Notes under the pieces: generated by a model
What the model saw: the letters and a program-made list of their open reading frames with translations, nothing else
Databases searched by the model: none
Told to the model about the DNA's origin: nothing
NCBI GenBank assembly: GCA_963638355.1
Contig: CAVHRT010000001.1
Span: 1-64,000, forward strand
DNA length: 64,000 nucleotides
DNA from: W0P28-013 sp963638355
Lineage (GTDB): Bacteria > Bacteroidota > Bacteroidia > Bacteroidales > Paludibacteraceae
Reading direction: 5' to 3'
Program-made: the position numbers and the translations under genes
In this document: in pieces, positions 15,514 to 24,921 of the stretch
Numbering within the stretch: position 1 is the stretch's first letter
Layout: each line of letters opens with the position of its first letter

Positions 15514-17223
15514 TTACTCTAGCGGAATTTCCACGACTTGCAAATTGGCATCAAGGCCATAGACGATGGAGTCGGGCGCAAAGGTGGGCGAGGCGAGGCT
15601 CTGCGCTGCATTCAATTTTGGATACGGCACATGACCCAACTGCAGCATGGTGGCAAAAAGCGTCATCGACGAGGTTTTGCTGCGTTTGTTTTGCTGCAGA
15701 TTTTTTATTTCCGAAGGATATTTGCGAGCGTAACTGTCTGAATACCAGACGATCGTCGGCACATGAAATTCGTAGACGCTGCCGCTGTAGGTGCCGTGAA
15801 GTAGCATGTGGCGGTCGTCGTCGAGCAGATTTTCGCCATGGTCGCCAATGTAGAGCAGCAGGCATGGGCGCTCGGTTTTTTGCAGCATGCTGATGGTGCT
15901 GTCGAGAAAGAAATCGGTGTAACGAATGGCGTTGTCGTACGAATTCACAAGAATGTTGCGCACTTCGTCAATCAGCACATTTTTGTCGCGATTGATGGTG
16001 GCTTCGCGCAGGTTCATGGTGAGCGCTTCGATGTCGGGGCGCATGTTCAAATCGGGTAGAAAGGCGGTGCTATCGGCAGGGTAGCGACAGTTGTATTTGT
16101 AGTGGCAGCCCAGCGAGTGCAGCACAACGAACTGTGATTGCCACGCTGTGTCGAGCAATGGTTGCAGATAGTGCAGCAAATTGATGTCGTAGCATTCGTC
16201 GCCCGACGGAATGTAGTGTGTGTAGTCGCAATTGCCCGAAATGCGCATCAGAAATTGATTGCCGAAACTCTGGTCGGCTATCCAAGCGGTGGCGTAGCGC
16301 GCTTCGGCAAAGGCTTCGGGCAACGATTTTTGATGAATGTAGTCGGCTGCCGTTTGTGGCGTGGCGGGCGAAAGCATCAGCGGAACCGACACAGTAGTGA
16401 GATTTGCAACTGCATACACGCTATCGAACGAAATTAGATTCGTGCGCTGTTGCAGCCGTGGCGTGGTGTTGCGTGGGTAGCCGTTTATGCCGAAATTGCC
16501 ATAGCGCGCCGTTTCGCCAATCACCAGCACTATGGTTTCGCCTTGTGGTGTTGCGGTGGGTTTTATTCCGAAGGAGAAATTTTCGAGTTGTTGCGCTGTG
16601 GCATCAATTTGGTGGTGCAGTTGCACAATGTCGATGGCGTGGTGCAGCATGTTCAGCGGTTGCACGCGTGTGACTACGCCCTCGTGGCGCTCGTTGTGTA
16701 TCGGGAAAACGAGATGATGCCGTGCAATGCCATCGCTGCTGATGGCGCCAAAAAGCATTATGCCCATCAAAAGTTCGGCGGAACCAAGAATGCGTCTGCC
16801 ACGATGGCTGAAAAGTGGTGTTTGGTTGTCTATCTTGTTGAAAATGAGCCAAAAATAGCCGCCAAACAACATCAGCGCAAGTACCGCAATGGGCCAACCG
16901 GTGGAACAGAGTTCGAGAAATTCGCCTGGTTCGGCAATGAAAATGGTGTTGACAAACAGGAGCGATGTTGTGGCGTGATAAAGTACCAAATGCACAGTCT
17001 CGACCAAGCCTGTGAGCAGCGTGATGCTGTGAAAAGTGAAGAATGCTCGTGGGCGCAGCAGCAGTGCGGGCAACAAAAACCACATGGTGCCGCAAAGCAG
17101 GTAGAGTAACCGCATTGGCACAGAGCCAAGGTCGGTGGCAATGATGCTCGCTAGCAGATAAGGCGCAAGTATCAGCAGCGAAAGTGCTGCGCGCAAAGGT
17201 CGTTGTTGCTTATCGGTTTGCAT
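15514..17223 (-). CDS. Phosphoethanolamine transferase (EptA-like, sulfatase fold)
   Basis: 569 residues. About five N-terminal membrane helices (up to about 180) precede a periplasmic alkaline-phosphatase-fold domain. Motifs: VLVIGETARYGNFGINGY (metal ligand Glu), the presumed threonine nucleophile in NLTTVSVPLML, LHSLGCHYKYNCRYP and the metal site YIGDHGENLLDD. Such enzymes move phosphoethanolamine from phosphatidylethanolamine to lipid A or other envelope sugars. The start codon lies only 4 bases after the porZ stop, so the two are translated from one message. Acceptor not known. Confidence 0.88.
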   Translation of the reverse strand: MQTDKQQRPLRAALSLLILAPYLLASIIATDLGSVPMRLLYLLCGTMWFLLPALLLRPRAFFTFHSITLLTGLVETVHLVLYHATTSLLFVNTIFIAEPGEFLELCSTGWPIAVLALMLFGGYFWLIFNKIDNQTPLFSHRGRRILGSAELLMGIMLFGAISSDGIARHHLVFPIHNERHEGVVTRVQPLNMLHHAIDIVQLHHQIDATAQQLENFSFGIKPTATPQGETIVLVIGETARYGNFGINGYPRNTTPRLQQRTNLISFDSVYAVANLTTVSVPLMLSPATPQTAADYIHQKSLPEAFAEARYATAWIADQSFGNQFLMRISGNCDYTHYIPSGDECYDINLLHYLQPLLDTAWQSQFVVLHSLGCHYKYNCRYPADSTAFLPDLNMRPDIEALTMNLREATINRDKNVLIDEVRNILVNSYDNAIRYTDFFLDSTISMLQKTERPCLLLYIGDHGENLLDDDRHMLLHGTYSGSVYEFHVPTIVWYSDSYARKYPSEIKNLQQNKRSKTSSMTLFATMLQLGHVPYPKLNAAQSLASPTFAPDSIVYGLDANLQVVEIPLE

Positions 17224-17227
17224 TCGC

Positions 17228-19588
17228 TTATCGGTTGATAATCAGAATTTTAGTGGTTTCGTGCTGTTTGCCGTCGGGACTGAAGCACATGGCCAGATAG
17301 ATGCCCGTTGCCACGCGTTCGCCATTGCTGCGATTGCCATCCCAAGTGGCGATGCCGCCATTCGAGATGGTTTCGTAAACCACATTTCCTGCGATGTCGG
17401 TAATCTTCACTCGCGTGTCGGTAACCAAGCCTGTGATGGTGATTACGCCAGTGTAATCTTCGCGAACTGGGTTGGGGAAGGCGTGTACATTTGTGAATTG
17501 CTCGTTGCCTTCGTTGGCATCCGATTGGTACGAAATCAAGCCATTGCCCGTGCCGAAAAATACTTCGCCCGTCTTGTCGTTTATGCCAATGCTGATGATG
17601 TTGTCCGACAGCAGCGGACTATTTTCGCTGGTGAAATGGTGAATCGTTTCCAATCCATCGTCTGAAACTAGGAAAACACCACTCGCTTCGGTGCCAATCC
17701 ATTTGCGGTTCGAACCATCGACGGCAATGGCGTTTATCTGAATGCCATCGAGCAGATAGTCGGCTAGGTTGGTGCCATCGTTGCGCGGAATTTTCACACG
17801 CGAGCAGATGAACCCGTCTTCGAAGGCTTTCAGTTGATTGCTCAGCACGCAGATGCCATCGGTAGAACCAATCCAAAGGCGATTGTCTTGATCTTGCGCA
17901 ATGCAGCGGAAGTTGGTTGGCGCATATTTGTTGCCGTCTTGGTCGGTAAACGATTTGAAATAGCGCGTAACATCGTCCGAAGTTTTGCTCGGCGTGCCGT
18001 TGTCGTAGAATGTGAAAAGTGCAGTCGTAGAGCCACTTTGTTCGCGTGGAATCAGCACCCATTTTTGGTGCGTATCTTGGTTCGAAATGATGATGTCTTG
18101 CGCGGTCTCGATTTGTTGTAATCCGCTGAAATTCAATGCTCGGATTGTTCCATCGGGTTCGCGGTATTTTATCAATTTCACGGCACTCGACGATGGCATA
18201 TTCAGAAACCACAGATTGCCCTCTTTGTCGTAGGTCAGACCATCGAGTCGATGATAGCAATAGTAGGCACTTTCGGGTTTTCGCTGCGGGTAAATGGTTT
18301 CTACGTCGCTATTGTCGGCATTGTAGAGTTTGTATGGCTGGTCATCGCGAAATTCGTAAAGTCCCATGCCGTATGCTGCCACAAAAAAGTGCTTTTTGTC
18401 GCTTGGGTCGATGGCAACATCAACGAAATCGGTGGCGTTGATGTAATTCGATGAGTGATCTTGCTTGGTGACGGTGTTTATGTCGCTCTGTATGATGTTC
18501 GTCCAAGTGTTGTTTTCGAAAATCATCACATGTCCAGCACGCTGATATTGGCTTGCCCATCTGCCGCCGGGAACTACAAAAATGCGTCCGTCGCTGTAGC
18601 GAATGCGCCATGCGTAGTTGGTTTGCGGACCGTTTGGTCGATAAATGTTGACATCTTTGGTGCTTGGCGTTATGCGCGCAATGCCTGCAAGGTTGGCGGC
18701 GGTCCATATTTGGTTGTCGATGGAGTCGTACGATGCCATGCAGATGCCGTCGTTGTAGAATGTTTCGCTGCTTTTGGGTGTCAGCATCTGAAAATTGTGC
18801 TCTGCGCAGATGAACAATCTGTCGTTTTCGGCATTTAGTCCAACTATACTAGTGTAGATTTTGTTCCAATCGCTGCCTTTTTGGCGATAGACGGTGCTGT
18901 CGCTTTGCAGCAAGTAGAGCGCGCCATTGTAGGCCACAGCGCATTTGTTGGTGATTTTGCTGGTGGTGGCGGTTGCAATTTTCGTCCAGTTTTCGAAATT
19001 TGCCAAGTTTTTGCCCGAGGTTGGCGCGGTGAAAATGGCGTTGGTTGTGGTGGCGTACCATTGACCATCGTTCTGAGTGATGGTGAGCACTGCCACTTTA
19101 TCGCCATTGTCGCCAATGGTGTAGGTGTCGGCCACTTCGCGTCGCTCGAGGTCGAGCACCAAAATGCCAAAATCGCACGCCAAGTAGGCATATTTTCCGT
19201 TACAAAAAATCTGATTGATATTTTTGCTGCCCGCCATATTTTTTCGGTAGAGGTCGGTGATATTGTAAACTTCGCCATTGCAAAGCAGGTCGATGTTGGC
19301 GTTGGCATAGCCCACGACAAGCGTTTTGGCTGCGTCGGAATAGGCAATTGTCGATACGGTATTGTCGTTCAAACCAGTTATTTTCGATAGCAACTCCACC
19401 GCGTCGTCGTCCTTATCGACCGAATAGAGCGCGCCGGCACTCACGCCATACACTTTGTCGGGCGTTTGGGCTATCACTTGCGTGTTGGTGTATGCCAAAT
19501 GTGTGCGCCAACTGCCAATGGCTCGCTGCTCGGCTTGCACCGAGAGCGTGGCGACGAAAATCAGGGCAAGAATAGTGGTTTTTCTCAT
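17228..19588 (-). CDS. porZ: Type IX secretion system protein PorZ
   Basis: 786 residues with signal peptide. After the start of the mature part (IGSWRTHLAYTNT) come two beta-propeller regions with repeated GITSIAYS/KWIGTEASGVFLVS-type blades (two-component-regulator-like propellers), and at the end a T9SS sorting-type domain: NPVREDYTGVITITGL, then VKITDIAGNVVYET and a final TTKILIINR. This order and length match Porphyromonas PorZ, a surface subunit of the T9SS attachment complex that binds A-LPS and helps the PorU sortase. Presence of porZ implies a full T9SS elsewhere in the genome. Co-transcribed with the phosphoethanolamine transferase. Confidence 0.88.
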   Translation of the reverse strand: MRKTTILALIFVATLSVQAEQRAIGSWRTHLAYTNTQVIAQTPDKVYGVSAGALYSVDKDDDAVELLSKITGLNDNTVSTIAYSDAAKTLVVGYANANIDLLCNGEVYNITDLYRKNMAGSKNINQIFCNGKYAYLACDFGILVLDLERREVADTYTIGDNGDKVAVLTITQNDGQWYATTTNAIFTAPTSGKNLANFENWTKIATATTSKITNKCAVAYNGALYLLQSDSTVYRQKGSDWNKIYTSIVGLNAENDRLFICAEHNFQMLTPKSSETFYNDGICMASYDSIDNQIWTAANLAGIARITPSTKDVNIYRPNGPQTNYAWRIRYSDGRIFVVPGGRWASQYQRAGHVMIFENNTWTNIIQSDINTVTKQDHSSNYINATDFVDVAIDPSDKKHFFVAAYGMGLYEFRDDQPYKLYNADNSDVETIYPQRKPESAYYCYHRLDGLTYDKEGNLWFLNMPSSSAVKLIKYREPDGTIRALNFSGLQQIETAQDIIISNQDTHQKWVLIPREQSGSTTALFTFYDNGTPSKTSDDVTRYFKSFTDQDGNKYAPTNFRCIAQDQDNRLWIGSTDGICVLSNQLKAFEDGFICSRVKIPRNDGTNLADYLLDGIQINAIAVDGSNRKWIGTEASGVFLVSDDGLETIHHFTSENSPLLSDNIISIGINDKTGEVFFGTGNGLISYQSDANEGNEQFTNVHAFPNPVREDYTGVITITGLVTDTRVKITDIAGNVVYETISNGGIATWDGNRSNGERVATGIYLAMCFSPDGKQHETTKILIINR

Positions 19589-19620
19589 GGGGAAAAATTT
19601 CAGATTTCAAATTTCAGATT

Positions 19621-19680
19621 TGGGGCGGAGAACCTGTCGAACCGCAGAATCTTCATCTTTTGCAGTTGGCAGTTCTTAAT
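19621..19680 (-). repeat. 60-base dispersed leader element, copy 1
   Basis: On the minus strand it runs from AAGAACTGCCAACTGC to TTCTCCGCCCC, just upstream of porZ. 38518-38577 upstream of lpd carries about 57 of 60 identical bases in the same orientation relative to the downstream gene. Both are followed by AT-rich AAATTTC-type filler and then a start codon. Confidence 0.8.
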
Positions 19681-19710
19681 TCTAAATTCATAATTCTAAA
19701 TTCATAATTC

Positions 19711-20307
19711 TTAATTGATTTTACTCCTAGTTCCTAATTTTTGAAGGTATTCTTTCATCTGCATCATTGCTCGGGCGCGGTGGCTGATGGCATTTTTTTC
19801 GTCGGCTGTCATTTGCGCAAAGGTTTTGTTTGTGCTGTCGGGCATGAAAAGTCGGTCGTAGCCAAAGCCGCTTTCGCCGCGCTCGGTGTCGATAATTTTG
19901 CCCTCAACCGTGCCTTCGAAAGTCATCTCTTCGCCATCGATAATCAGTGCCACCACGGTGCGGAAGCGTGCTCGGCGATTGTCGATGCCGCGCAGGTGTT
20001 CGAGCAGTTTCTGTCGGTTGCGCTCCGAGTTGGCTGGTTCGCCAGCATAGCGCGCTGAATAAACGCCCGGTTCGCCACCAAGCGCATCAACCTCCAGACC
20101 AGTGTCGTCGGCAAAACAGTTTACGCCATAGTGGCGCACCAGAAAACGCGCCTTTTGCAGGGCATTGTCGCGCAGCGTGTGACCAGTCTCGGGCAGTTCG
20201 CCCCAAATGTCGAGCGCATTCAGACTTTGCAGATCGATGGCATCGCCAAGAATAGCGCGCGCCTCGTCAAGTTTATGCGCATTGTGAGTGGCAAAATAGA
20301 GTTTCAT
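19711..20307 (-). CDS. rdgB: Non-canonical purine NTP pyrophosphatase (RdgB/HAM1)
   Basis: 198 residues. Cytoplasmic housecleaning enzyme that hydrolyses dITP, XTP and ITP to monophosphates. Motifs: FATHNAHKLDEARAIL at the start, the catalytic DDTGLEVDALGGEPGVYSAR at about 67-86, FGYDRLFMPD near 148 and ISHRARAM near the C-terminus. All expected residues are present. It is the first gene of the minus-strand group, separated from porZ by 122 bases that contain the leader element. Confidence 0.96.
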   Translation of the reverse strand: MKLYFATHNAHKLDEARAILGDAIDLQSLNALDIWGELPETGHTLRDNALQKARFLVRHYGVNCFADDTGLEVDALGGEPGVYSARYAGEPANSERNRQKLLEHLRGIDNRRARFRTVVALIIDGEEMTFEGTVEGKIIDTERGESGFGYDRLFMPDSTNKTFAQMTADEKNAISHRARAMMQMKEYLQKLGTRSKIN

Positions 20308-20498
20308 GACATCAGTTATAAAGTGGAAAGTTTGTAAAGTTCATAAAGTTTTGCAATGCTCGGGAAAATTCTTTCACTAAAATCTGCAAAGATACAAAAT
20401 GAATCTGAAAAAACACGCTTTTTTACCCAAAATGCAGCAAATTTGATGTTTTTGCGTCGATTTATTGGGAAAATTTTGGACAAATTGCACACTTTTTG

Positions 20499-20506
20499 TA
20501 AATTTG
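20499..20506 (+). promoter_or_regulatory. -7 box for rnr
   Basis: TAAATTTG followed by C matches TAnnTTTG; about 32 bases before the ATG at 20538. Confidence 0.6.
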
Positions 20507-20537
20507 CAGGTTAATTCGACTGATAATATTGTTTCCA

Positions 20538-22658
20538 ATGAAAAATTCTCCGATAAATAGACTTCAACAGCAACTGCTCGCGGTACTTTCTATTGCGCCA
20601 AATAAACCGCAAAACTACAAGCAGTTGGCTCATGCGCTCGACATGAACTCGGCTAAGCAGCGCCGCCAAGTTACCGCTGCACTCGACGAATTGTGCGCTC
20701 AAGGTGCCATTTCGCAGATTTCGGCTGGCAGGTATCGCATCAACATGCGGCAGAGCTATGTTACGGGCATTCTCGATCGCCAAACGGTGGCAAAAAAGAC
20801 CTATCTCATTCCCGACGATGGCGGCGAATCGGTGTTTGTGGCAGAACGCAGCATGGGTTGCGCACTCAATGGCGACCATGTGAAGGTGATGCTCTATCCG
20901 CGCCGCAAAGATCGTGAACCTGAGGGCGAGGTGGTTGAGGTTCTGGAACGCGCACAAAGCACTTTTGTCGGCATTTTGGAGGTGAAATCGTCGGTTGCTT
21001 TCTTGAATATCGATCGCAAGCAGCTGGTTCACGACTTGTTTATTCCGCTCGATAAACTGCATGGCGCAAAAGATGGACAAAAGTGCATCGGGCGCATTGT
21101 GGAGTGGGACGACAAAGCCAAAAATCCTATCGGCGAAATAGTGGAAGTGCTTGGCGAAGTGGGCAACAACGAGACCGAAATGCATGCCATTTTGGCAGAA
21201 TTTGGATTGCCTTACAAATATCCTGCAGAGCCCGAAGCCGCTGCCGAAAAAATTGATGCTGGTATCACTCCCGAAGAGATTTCCCGCCGCATCGATATGC
21301 GCGAAGTCTGCACTTTCACCATCGACCCTGCCGACGCAAAAGATTTTGACGATGCGCTCTCCATTCGTCGCCTCGACAATGGCTTGTGGGAAGTGGGCGT
21401 TCACATTGCCGACGTTACGCACTATGTGAAAGAGGGCGACATCATCGATCAAGAGGCGTATAATCGCGCCACATCGGTCTATTTGGTCGATCGCACTGTG
21501 CCAATGCTGCCCGAAAGGCTTTGCAATGGCATCTGCTCGCTCCGTCCCGACGAAGAAAAATTGGCATACTCCGTCATCTTCAAAATGAATGATGAGGCGG
21601 AAGTTCAGCAATATAAAATTGCGCGCACGGTCATTCGCTCGAACCGACGTTTTACATACGATGAGGCGCAGCAGCGCATCGAAACGGGCGAGGGCGACTA
21701 TGCCGAAGAGATACTTACGCTCGATCGTTTGGCAAAATTGCTTCGCAAAGAGCGTTTTGCGCATGGCGCCATTGCGTTCGATCGTGTAGAGACGCGTTTC
21801 GAAATTGATGAAAAAGGCAAGCCGCTGAGCGTCTATTTCAAAGAATCGAAAGATGCCAACAAGCTCATCGAAGAGTTTATGCTTTTGGCCAACAAAACTG
21901 TGGCAACGCACATTGGCAAACCCAACAAGCGCGGCGACGAGCCGAAAGTGTTCGTATACCGCATTCACGATGTGCCAAATCCCGATAAATTGGAAAATCT
22001 CTCGCAGTTCATCAAACGGTTTGGTTACAAATTGAAGACTTCGGGCAGCAATGCTAGCGTGTCGTCGGCCATCAACGGACTATTGACGCAGGTGGAAGGC
22101 AAAAAAGAGCAAAATCTGATAGAAACGCTAACTATTCGATCCATGGCAAAAGCCATCTATAGCACCGAAAACTGCGGTCACTACGGCTTGGCGTTCGATT
22201 ACTACACGCATTTCACATCGCCCATTCGCCGCTATCCCGACATGATGGTTCATCGCTTGCTGACGCGCTATCTGCATGGTGGAAAAAGCGTTGACGCCAC
22301 CACTTGGGAAGAGTATTGCAAGCACAGCAGTGACATGGAGCAGTTGGCTGCCAACGCCGAGCGCGCATCGATAAAGTACAAACAAGTGGAGTACATGCGC
22401 GACCACATCGGGCAGATTTACGATGGTGTGATTTCGGGCGTCACCGAGTGGGGCATCTATGTGGAACTGAACGAAAACAAGTGCGAAGGCATGATCTCCA
22501 TTCGCGAACTTGGCAACGACTATTACATGTTTGACGAGAAAAATTACTGCATCGTTGGGCGCACATCGGGCAAAAAGTTCCAACTTGGCGATCCGCTTAC
22601 CGTTCGCATTGCTCGTGCCGATTTGATAAAGAAACAGCTTGATTTTCAACTGGTTTGA
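20538..22658 (+). CDS. rnr: Ribonuclease R
   Basis: 706 residues from the ATG at 20538 (a TTG three codons earlier is less likely). A 3'-5' processive exoribonuclease that degrades structured RNA. Order: N-terminal winged helix (about 1-65), cold-shock OB domains (about 70-220), RNB catalytic domain with the metal-binding DPADAKDFDDALS near 270, YTHFTSPIRRYPDMMVH near 560, and a C-terminal S1 domain (about 625-706, IYDGVISGVTEWGIYVEL). It stands alone with its own promoter. Confidence 0.96.
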   Translation: MKNSPINRLQQQLLAVLSIAPNKPQNYKQLAHALDMNSAKQRRQVTAALDELCAQGAISQISAGRYRINMRQSYVTGILDRQTVAKKTYLIPDDGGESVFVAERSMGCALNGDHVKVMLYPRRKDREPEGEVVEVLERAQSTFVGILEVKSSVAFLNIDRKQLVHDLFIPLDKLHGAKDGQKCIGRIVEWDDKAKNPIGEIVEVLGEVGNNETEMHAILAEFGLPYKYPAEPEAAAEKIDAGITPEEISRRIDMREVCTFTIDPADAKDFDDALSIRRLDNGLWEVGVHIADVTHYVKEGDIIDQEAYNRATSVYLVDRTVPMLPERLCNGICSLRPDEEKLAYSVIFKMNDEAEVQQYKIARTVIRSNRRFTYDEAQQRIETGEGDYAEEILTLDRLAKLLRKERFAHGAIAFDRVETRFEIDEKGKPLSVYFKESKDANKLIEEFMLLANKTVATHIGKPNKRGDEPKVFVYRIHDVPNPDKLENLSQFIKRFGYKLKTSGSNASVSSAINGLLTQVEGKKEQNLIETLTIRSMAKAIYSTENCGHYGLAFDYYTHFTSPIRRYPDMMVHRLLTRYLHGGKSVDATTWEEYCKHSSDMEQLAANAERASIKYKQVEYMRDHIGQIYDGVISGVTEWGIYVELNENKCEGMISIRELGNDYYMFDEKNYCIVGRTSGKKFQLGDPLTVRIARADLIKKQLDFQLV

Positions 22659-22791
22659 AAATAGTTAGAAGTGAGAAGTTAGAAGTGAGCAGTGTGGCTG
22701 AGATTATAATCTTTTCTTGCTACTTGCTACTCATATCTTGCGACTATCAACCAGAAATTAGAAATTTAGAAATCAGAAATAATTTTGAAAA

Positions 22792-23496
22792 ATGAAGAAC
22801 AACTTAATCGGAGCATCAATTGTGGCGGTGGCCATAGTGGTGCTGGGCTTTTGCCTGAAAGCAGGAATTGATAATTATGCCTATCGCGACCGCAGTGTGT
22901 CGGTGCGCGGTTTGGCCGAAGTAGATGTGCCAGCCGACCATGTAACCTGTCCGCTGGTTTTCAAAGAGAGCGGCAACGATCTGCTTGCGCTCTACAATGT
23001 AATCAACACCAAGAGTGAGGCCATCGTCGATTTCATCGTGGCGAGCGGCATCGACAAGACTGACATCACGCTGTCGGCTCCCGAGGTGGTCGATATGCAG
23101 ACCGAACGCTATGTGAGCAACGAACAACAACGCGCTCGCTACATCTGCACGGCGGTGGTTACCATCTCGAGTGACAAAGTCGACACGGTGCGTGCGCTGC
23201 TTGGCCGACAGAGCGAATTGCTCAAAAAAGGCATTGCGCTCTCGGGCGACGACTATCGCTATCAAACCGTTTACGACTTCACAAAACTGAACGATTTGAA
23301 GCCCGAAATGATTGAAAACGCCACCAAAAATGCGCGCGCTGCAGCCGAAAAATTTGCAACCGACAGCAATAGCAAACTTGGCGGCATTAAACACGCTTCG
23401 CAAGGGCTGTTCACCGTCGAAAGCCGCGACGCCAACACGCCATTCATCAAACATGTGCGCGTGGTTACTTCGGTTGAATACTATCTGAATAATTAG
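22792..23496 (+). CDS. SIMPL domain periplasmic protein
   Basis: 234 residues. One N-terminal hydrophobic segment (about 5-24) serves as anchor or signal; the rest matches the SIMPL (DUF541) fold: SVSVRGLAEVDVPADHV at about 36-52, repeated VTISS/VVTS strands and a closing VRVVTSVEYYLNN. Proteins of this family (E. coli YggE is a relative) are periplasmic and poorly understood, sometimes linked to oxidative stress or signalling. No operon partner is obvious; a 120-base repeat follows directly. Confidence 0.85.
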   Translation: MKNNLIGASIVAVAIVVLGFCLKAGIDNYAYRDRSVSVRGLAEVDVPADHVTCPLVFKESGNDLLALYNVINTKSEAIVDFIVASGIDKTDITLSAPEVVDMQTERYVSNEQQRARYICTAVVTISSDKVDTVRALLGRQSELLKKGIALSGDDYRYQTVYDFTKLNDLKPEMIENATKNARAAAEKFATDSNSKLGGIKHASQGLFTVESRDANTPFIKHVRVVTSVEYYLNN

Positions 23497-23620
23497 AAAA
23501 TTTCAAATTTCAAATTTCAAATTTCAGATTAGGGTATCCACGACCAACTGCAGAATGCTGTGGCGCGCGAAACTTTATGAACTTTATAACTTTACAAACC
23601 TTATAAACTTATCAACTAAA
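23497..23620 (+). repeat. 120-base direct repeat, left copy
   Basis: Begins with AAATTTC units, continues TCCACGACCAACTGCAGAATG, GCGCGAAACTTTATGAAC and ends with CAACTAAA. The right copy at 24317-24433 matches at roughly 85 percent. The two flank the FISUMP lipoprotein gene exactly. Confidence 0.85.
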
Positions 23621-23647
23621 TAATAACCCTTTTAATCAACCAAAATT

Positions 23648-24316
23648 ATGAAAAAACAGATCAAATTTTTATGCACTGTTGCGCTTGTGGGCGTGGTGCT
23701 GTTTGCTGCATCGTGCGGATCGAAACACGAAGAGCAAGTCGGAACCGTTGGTCAAATGGTCGACCTTGGACTTAGCGTGAAATGGGCCGACCACAACGTT
23801 GGCGCCATCTTGCCCGAAGAATTTGGCAACCACTATGCTTGGGGCGAAATTCACAGCAAAGATTTCTATGGTTGGAACACGTATGCTCATGGCAGCGACT
23901 ACAACCAAATCACCAAGTATTGCAACGATGAGCAAAATGGCGTGTGCGATGATAAACTCACGCTCGACCTCGAGGACGATGTGGCGCACGCAGCTTGGGG
24001 CGGCACTTGGCGCATGCCTACGCTCGACGAGGCGCGCGAACTCATCGACAGTTGCTCGTGGAATCTGGTCGAGAAAAATGGTGTGAAAGGCTACCTTGTG
24101 GTTGGTCGCAATAGCAATTCCATCTTTTTGCCAGCCGCTGGCTATTGCAGCAACGATGGTCATGGTAGCGTTGGTGTTTATGGCTATTACTGGACAAAAT
24201 CGCTCTACGAAGGCATTCCAAGCGTGGCTTACGAACTCATTTTCAACACCTACAGCATCTACACCCAAGGCGATTATCGTTTCGATGGTCGTTCGGTGCG
24301 CCCGGTGTGCGAATAG
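23648..24316 (+). CDS. FISUMP-domain lipoprotein
   Basis: 222 residues. A lipoprotein signal peptide ends near Cys24 (LFAASC), followed by KHEEQ. The whole mature protein is one FISUMP-like domain: VDLGLSVKWADHNVGA, EEFGNHYAWGE, WGGTWRMPTLDEARELID, IFLPAAGY, GYYWTKSLYE and a final GRSVRPVCE. These domains are abundant in Fibrobacter and Bacteroidota surface proteins; function unknown, possibly C-type-lectin-like binding. A paralogue without signal peptide lies at 26434. It is bounded on both sides by copies of a 120-base repeat. Confidence 0.85.
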   Translation: MKKQIKFLCTVALVGVVLFAASCGSKHEEQVGTVGQMVDLGLSVKWADHNVGAILPEEFGNHYAWGEIHSKDFYGWNTYAHGSDYNQITKYCNDEQNGVCDDKLTLDLEDDVAHAAWGGTWRMPTLDEARELIDSCSWNLVEKNGVKGYLVVGRNSNSIFLPAAGYCSNDGHGSVGVYGYYWTKSLYEGIPSVAYELIFNTYSIYTQGDYRFDGRSVRPVCE

Positions 24317-24433
24317 AAAAATTTCAAATTTCAAATTTCAAATTTCAGATTGGGGGATCCACGATCAATTGCAGAATGTTGAGAAGCGCGAAACTTTACG
24401 AACTTTATAACTTTACGAACTTTCAACTAAAAA
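24317..24433 (+). repeat. 120-base direct repeat, right copy
   Basis: Starts right after the FISUMP stop and ends at the next gene's start codon. It reads TCCACGATCAATTGCAGAATG and GCGCGAAACTTTACGAAC where the left copy has TCCACGACCAACTGCAGAATG and GCGCGAAACTTTATGAAC. Confidence 0.85.
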
Positions 24434-24916
24434 ATGAATATATCCGATTCTGACATCGAACAGCGCGCGCAGCAGGCCGAGGATTTTTTCCGTTCGGGCT
24501 ACAATTGTGCGCAATCGGTCTATATGGCATATTCCGATTTGTTTGGGCTCGACCGCCGCTTGGCTGCAAAAATCAGTGCGCCGTTTGGTGGCGGCATGGG
24601 TCGGCTGCGCGAGGTGTGCGGCACTTGCAGTGGCATGTTTTTGGTGGCGGGATTGGCTATTCCAGCCGACGATCCGCAAAATCGCGAAGCAAAAGCCGCC
24701 AATTACGCCTTAGTGCAACAGTTGGCTGCCGATTTCCGTGCCGAAAATGGTTCCATCATCTGCCGCGAACTGCTCGGACTCGATCACAAAAGCGATGCTC
24801 CAATGCCCGAGGCTCGTACCGAAGGTTACTACAAAAAGCGTCCTTGTGCCGAATTGGTGCATCAAGCTGCGCAAATTGTGGGCCGTCGACTGCAAAATTT
24901 GCAGAAATCGGAATAA
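24434..24916 (+). CDS. C-GCAxxG-C-C family protein
   Basis: 160 residues, cytoplasmic. The conserved cysteines are present: SGYNCAQSV (Cys about 23), VCGTCSGM (about 58 and 61), IICRELLG and KRPCAELV towards the end, with the glycine-rich PFGGGMGR between. The family (Pfam Redox-active-like C_GCAxxG_C_C) is thought to bind metal or do redox chemistry but has no settled function. The gene starts at the end of the repeat and is followed by dtd, 31 bases on. Confidence 0.88.
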   Translation: MNISDSDIEQRAQQAEDFFRSGYNCAQSVYMAYSDLFGLDRRLAAKISAPFGGGMGRLREVCGTCSGMFLVAGLAIPADDPQNREAKAANYALVQQLAADFRAENGSIICRELLGLDHKSDAPMPEARTEGYYKKRPCAELVHQAAQIVGRRLQNLQKSE

Positions 24917-24921
24917 ACTGC

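Noticed and set aside
20511..21968. 485-codon minus-strand frame within rnr
   Set aside because: It covers the rnr coding region, which carries all RNase R motifs; the antisense product has no recognisable feature.
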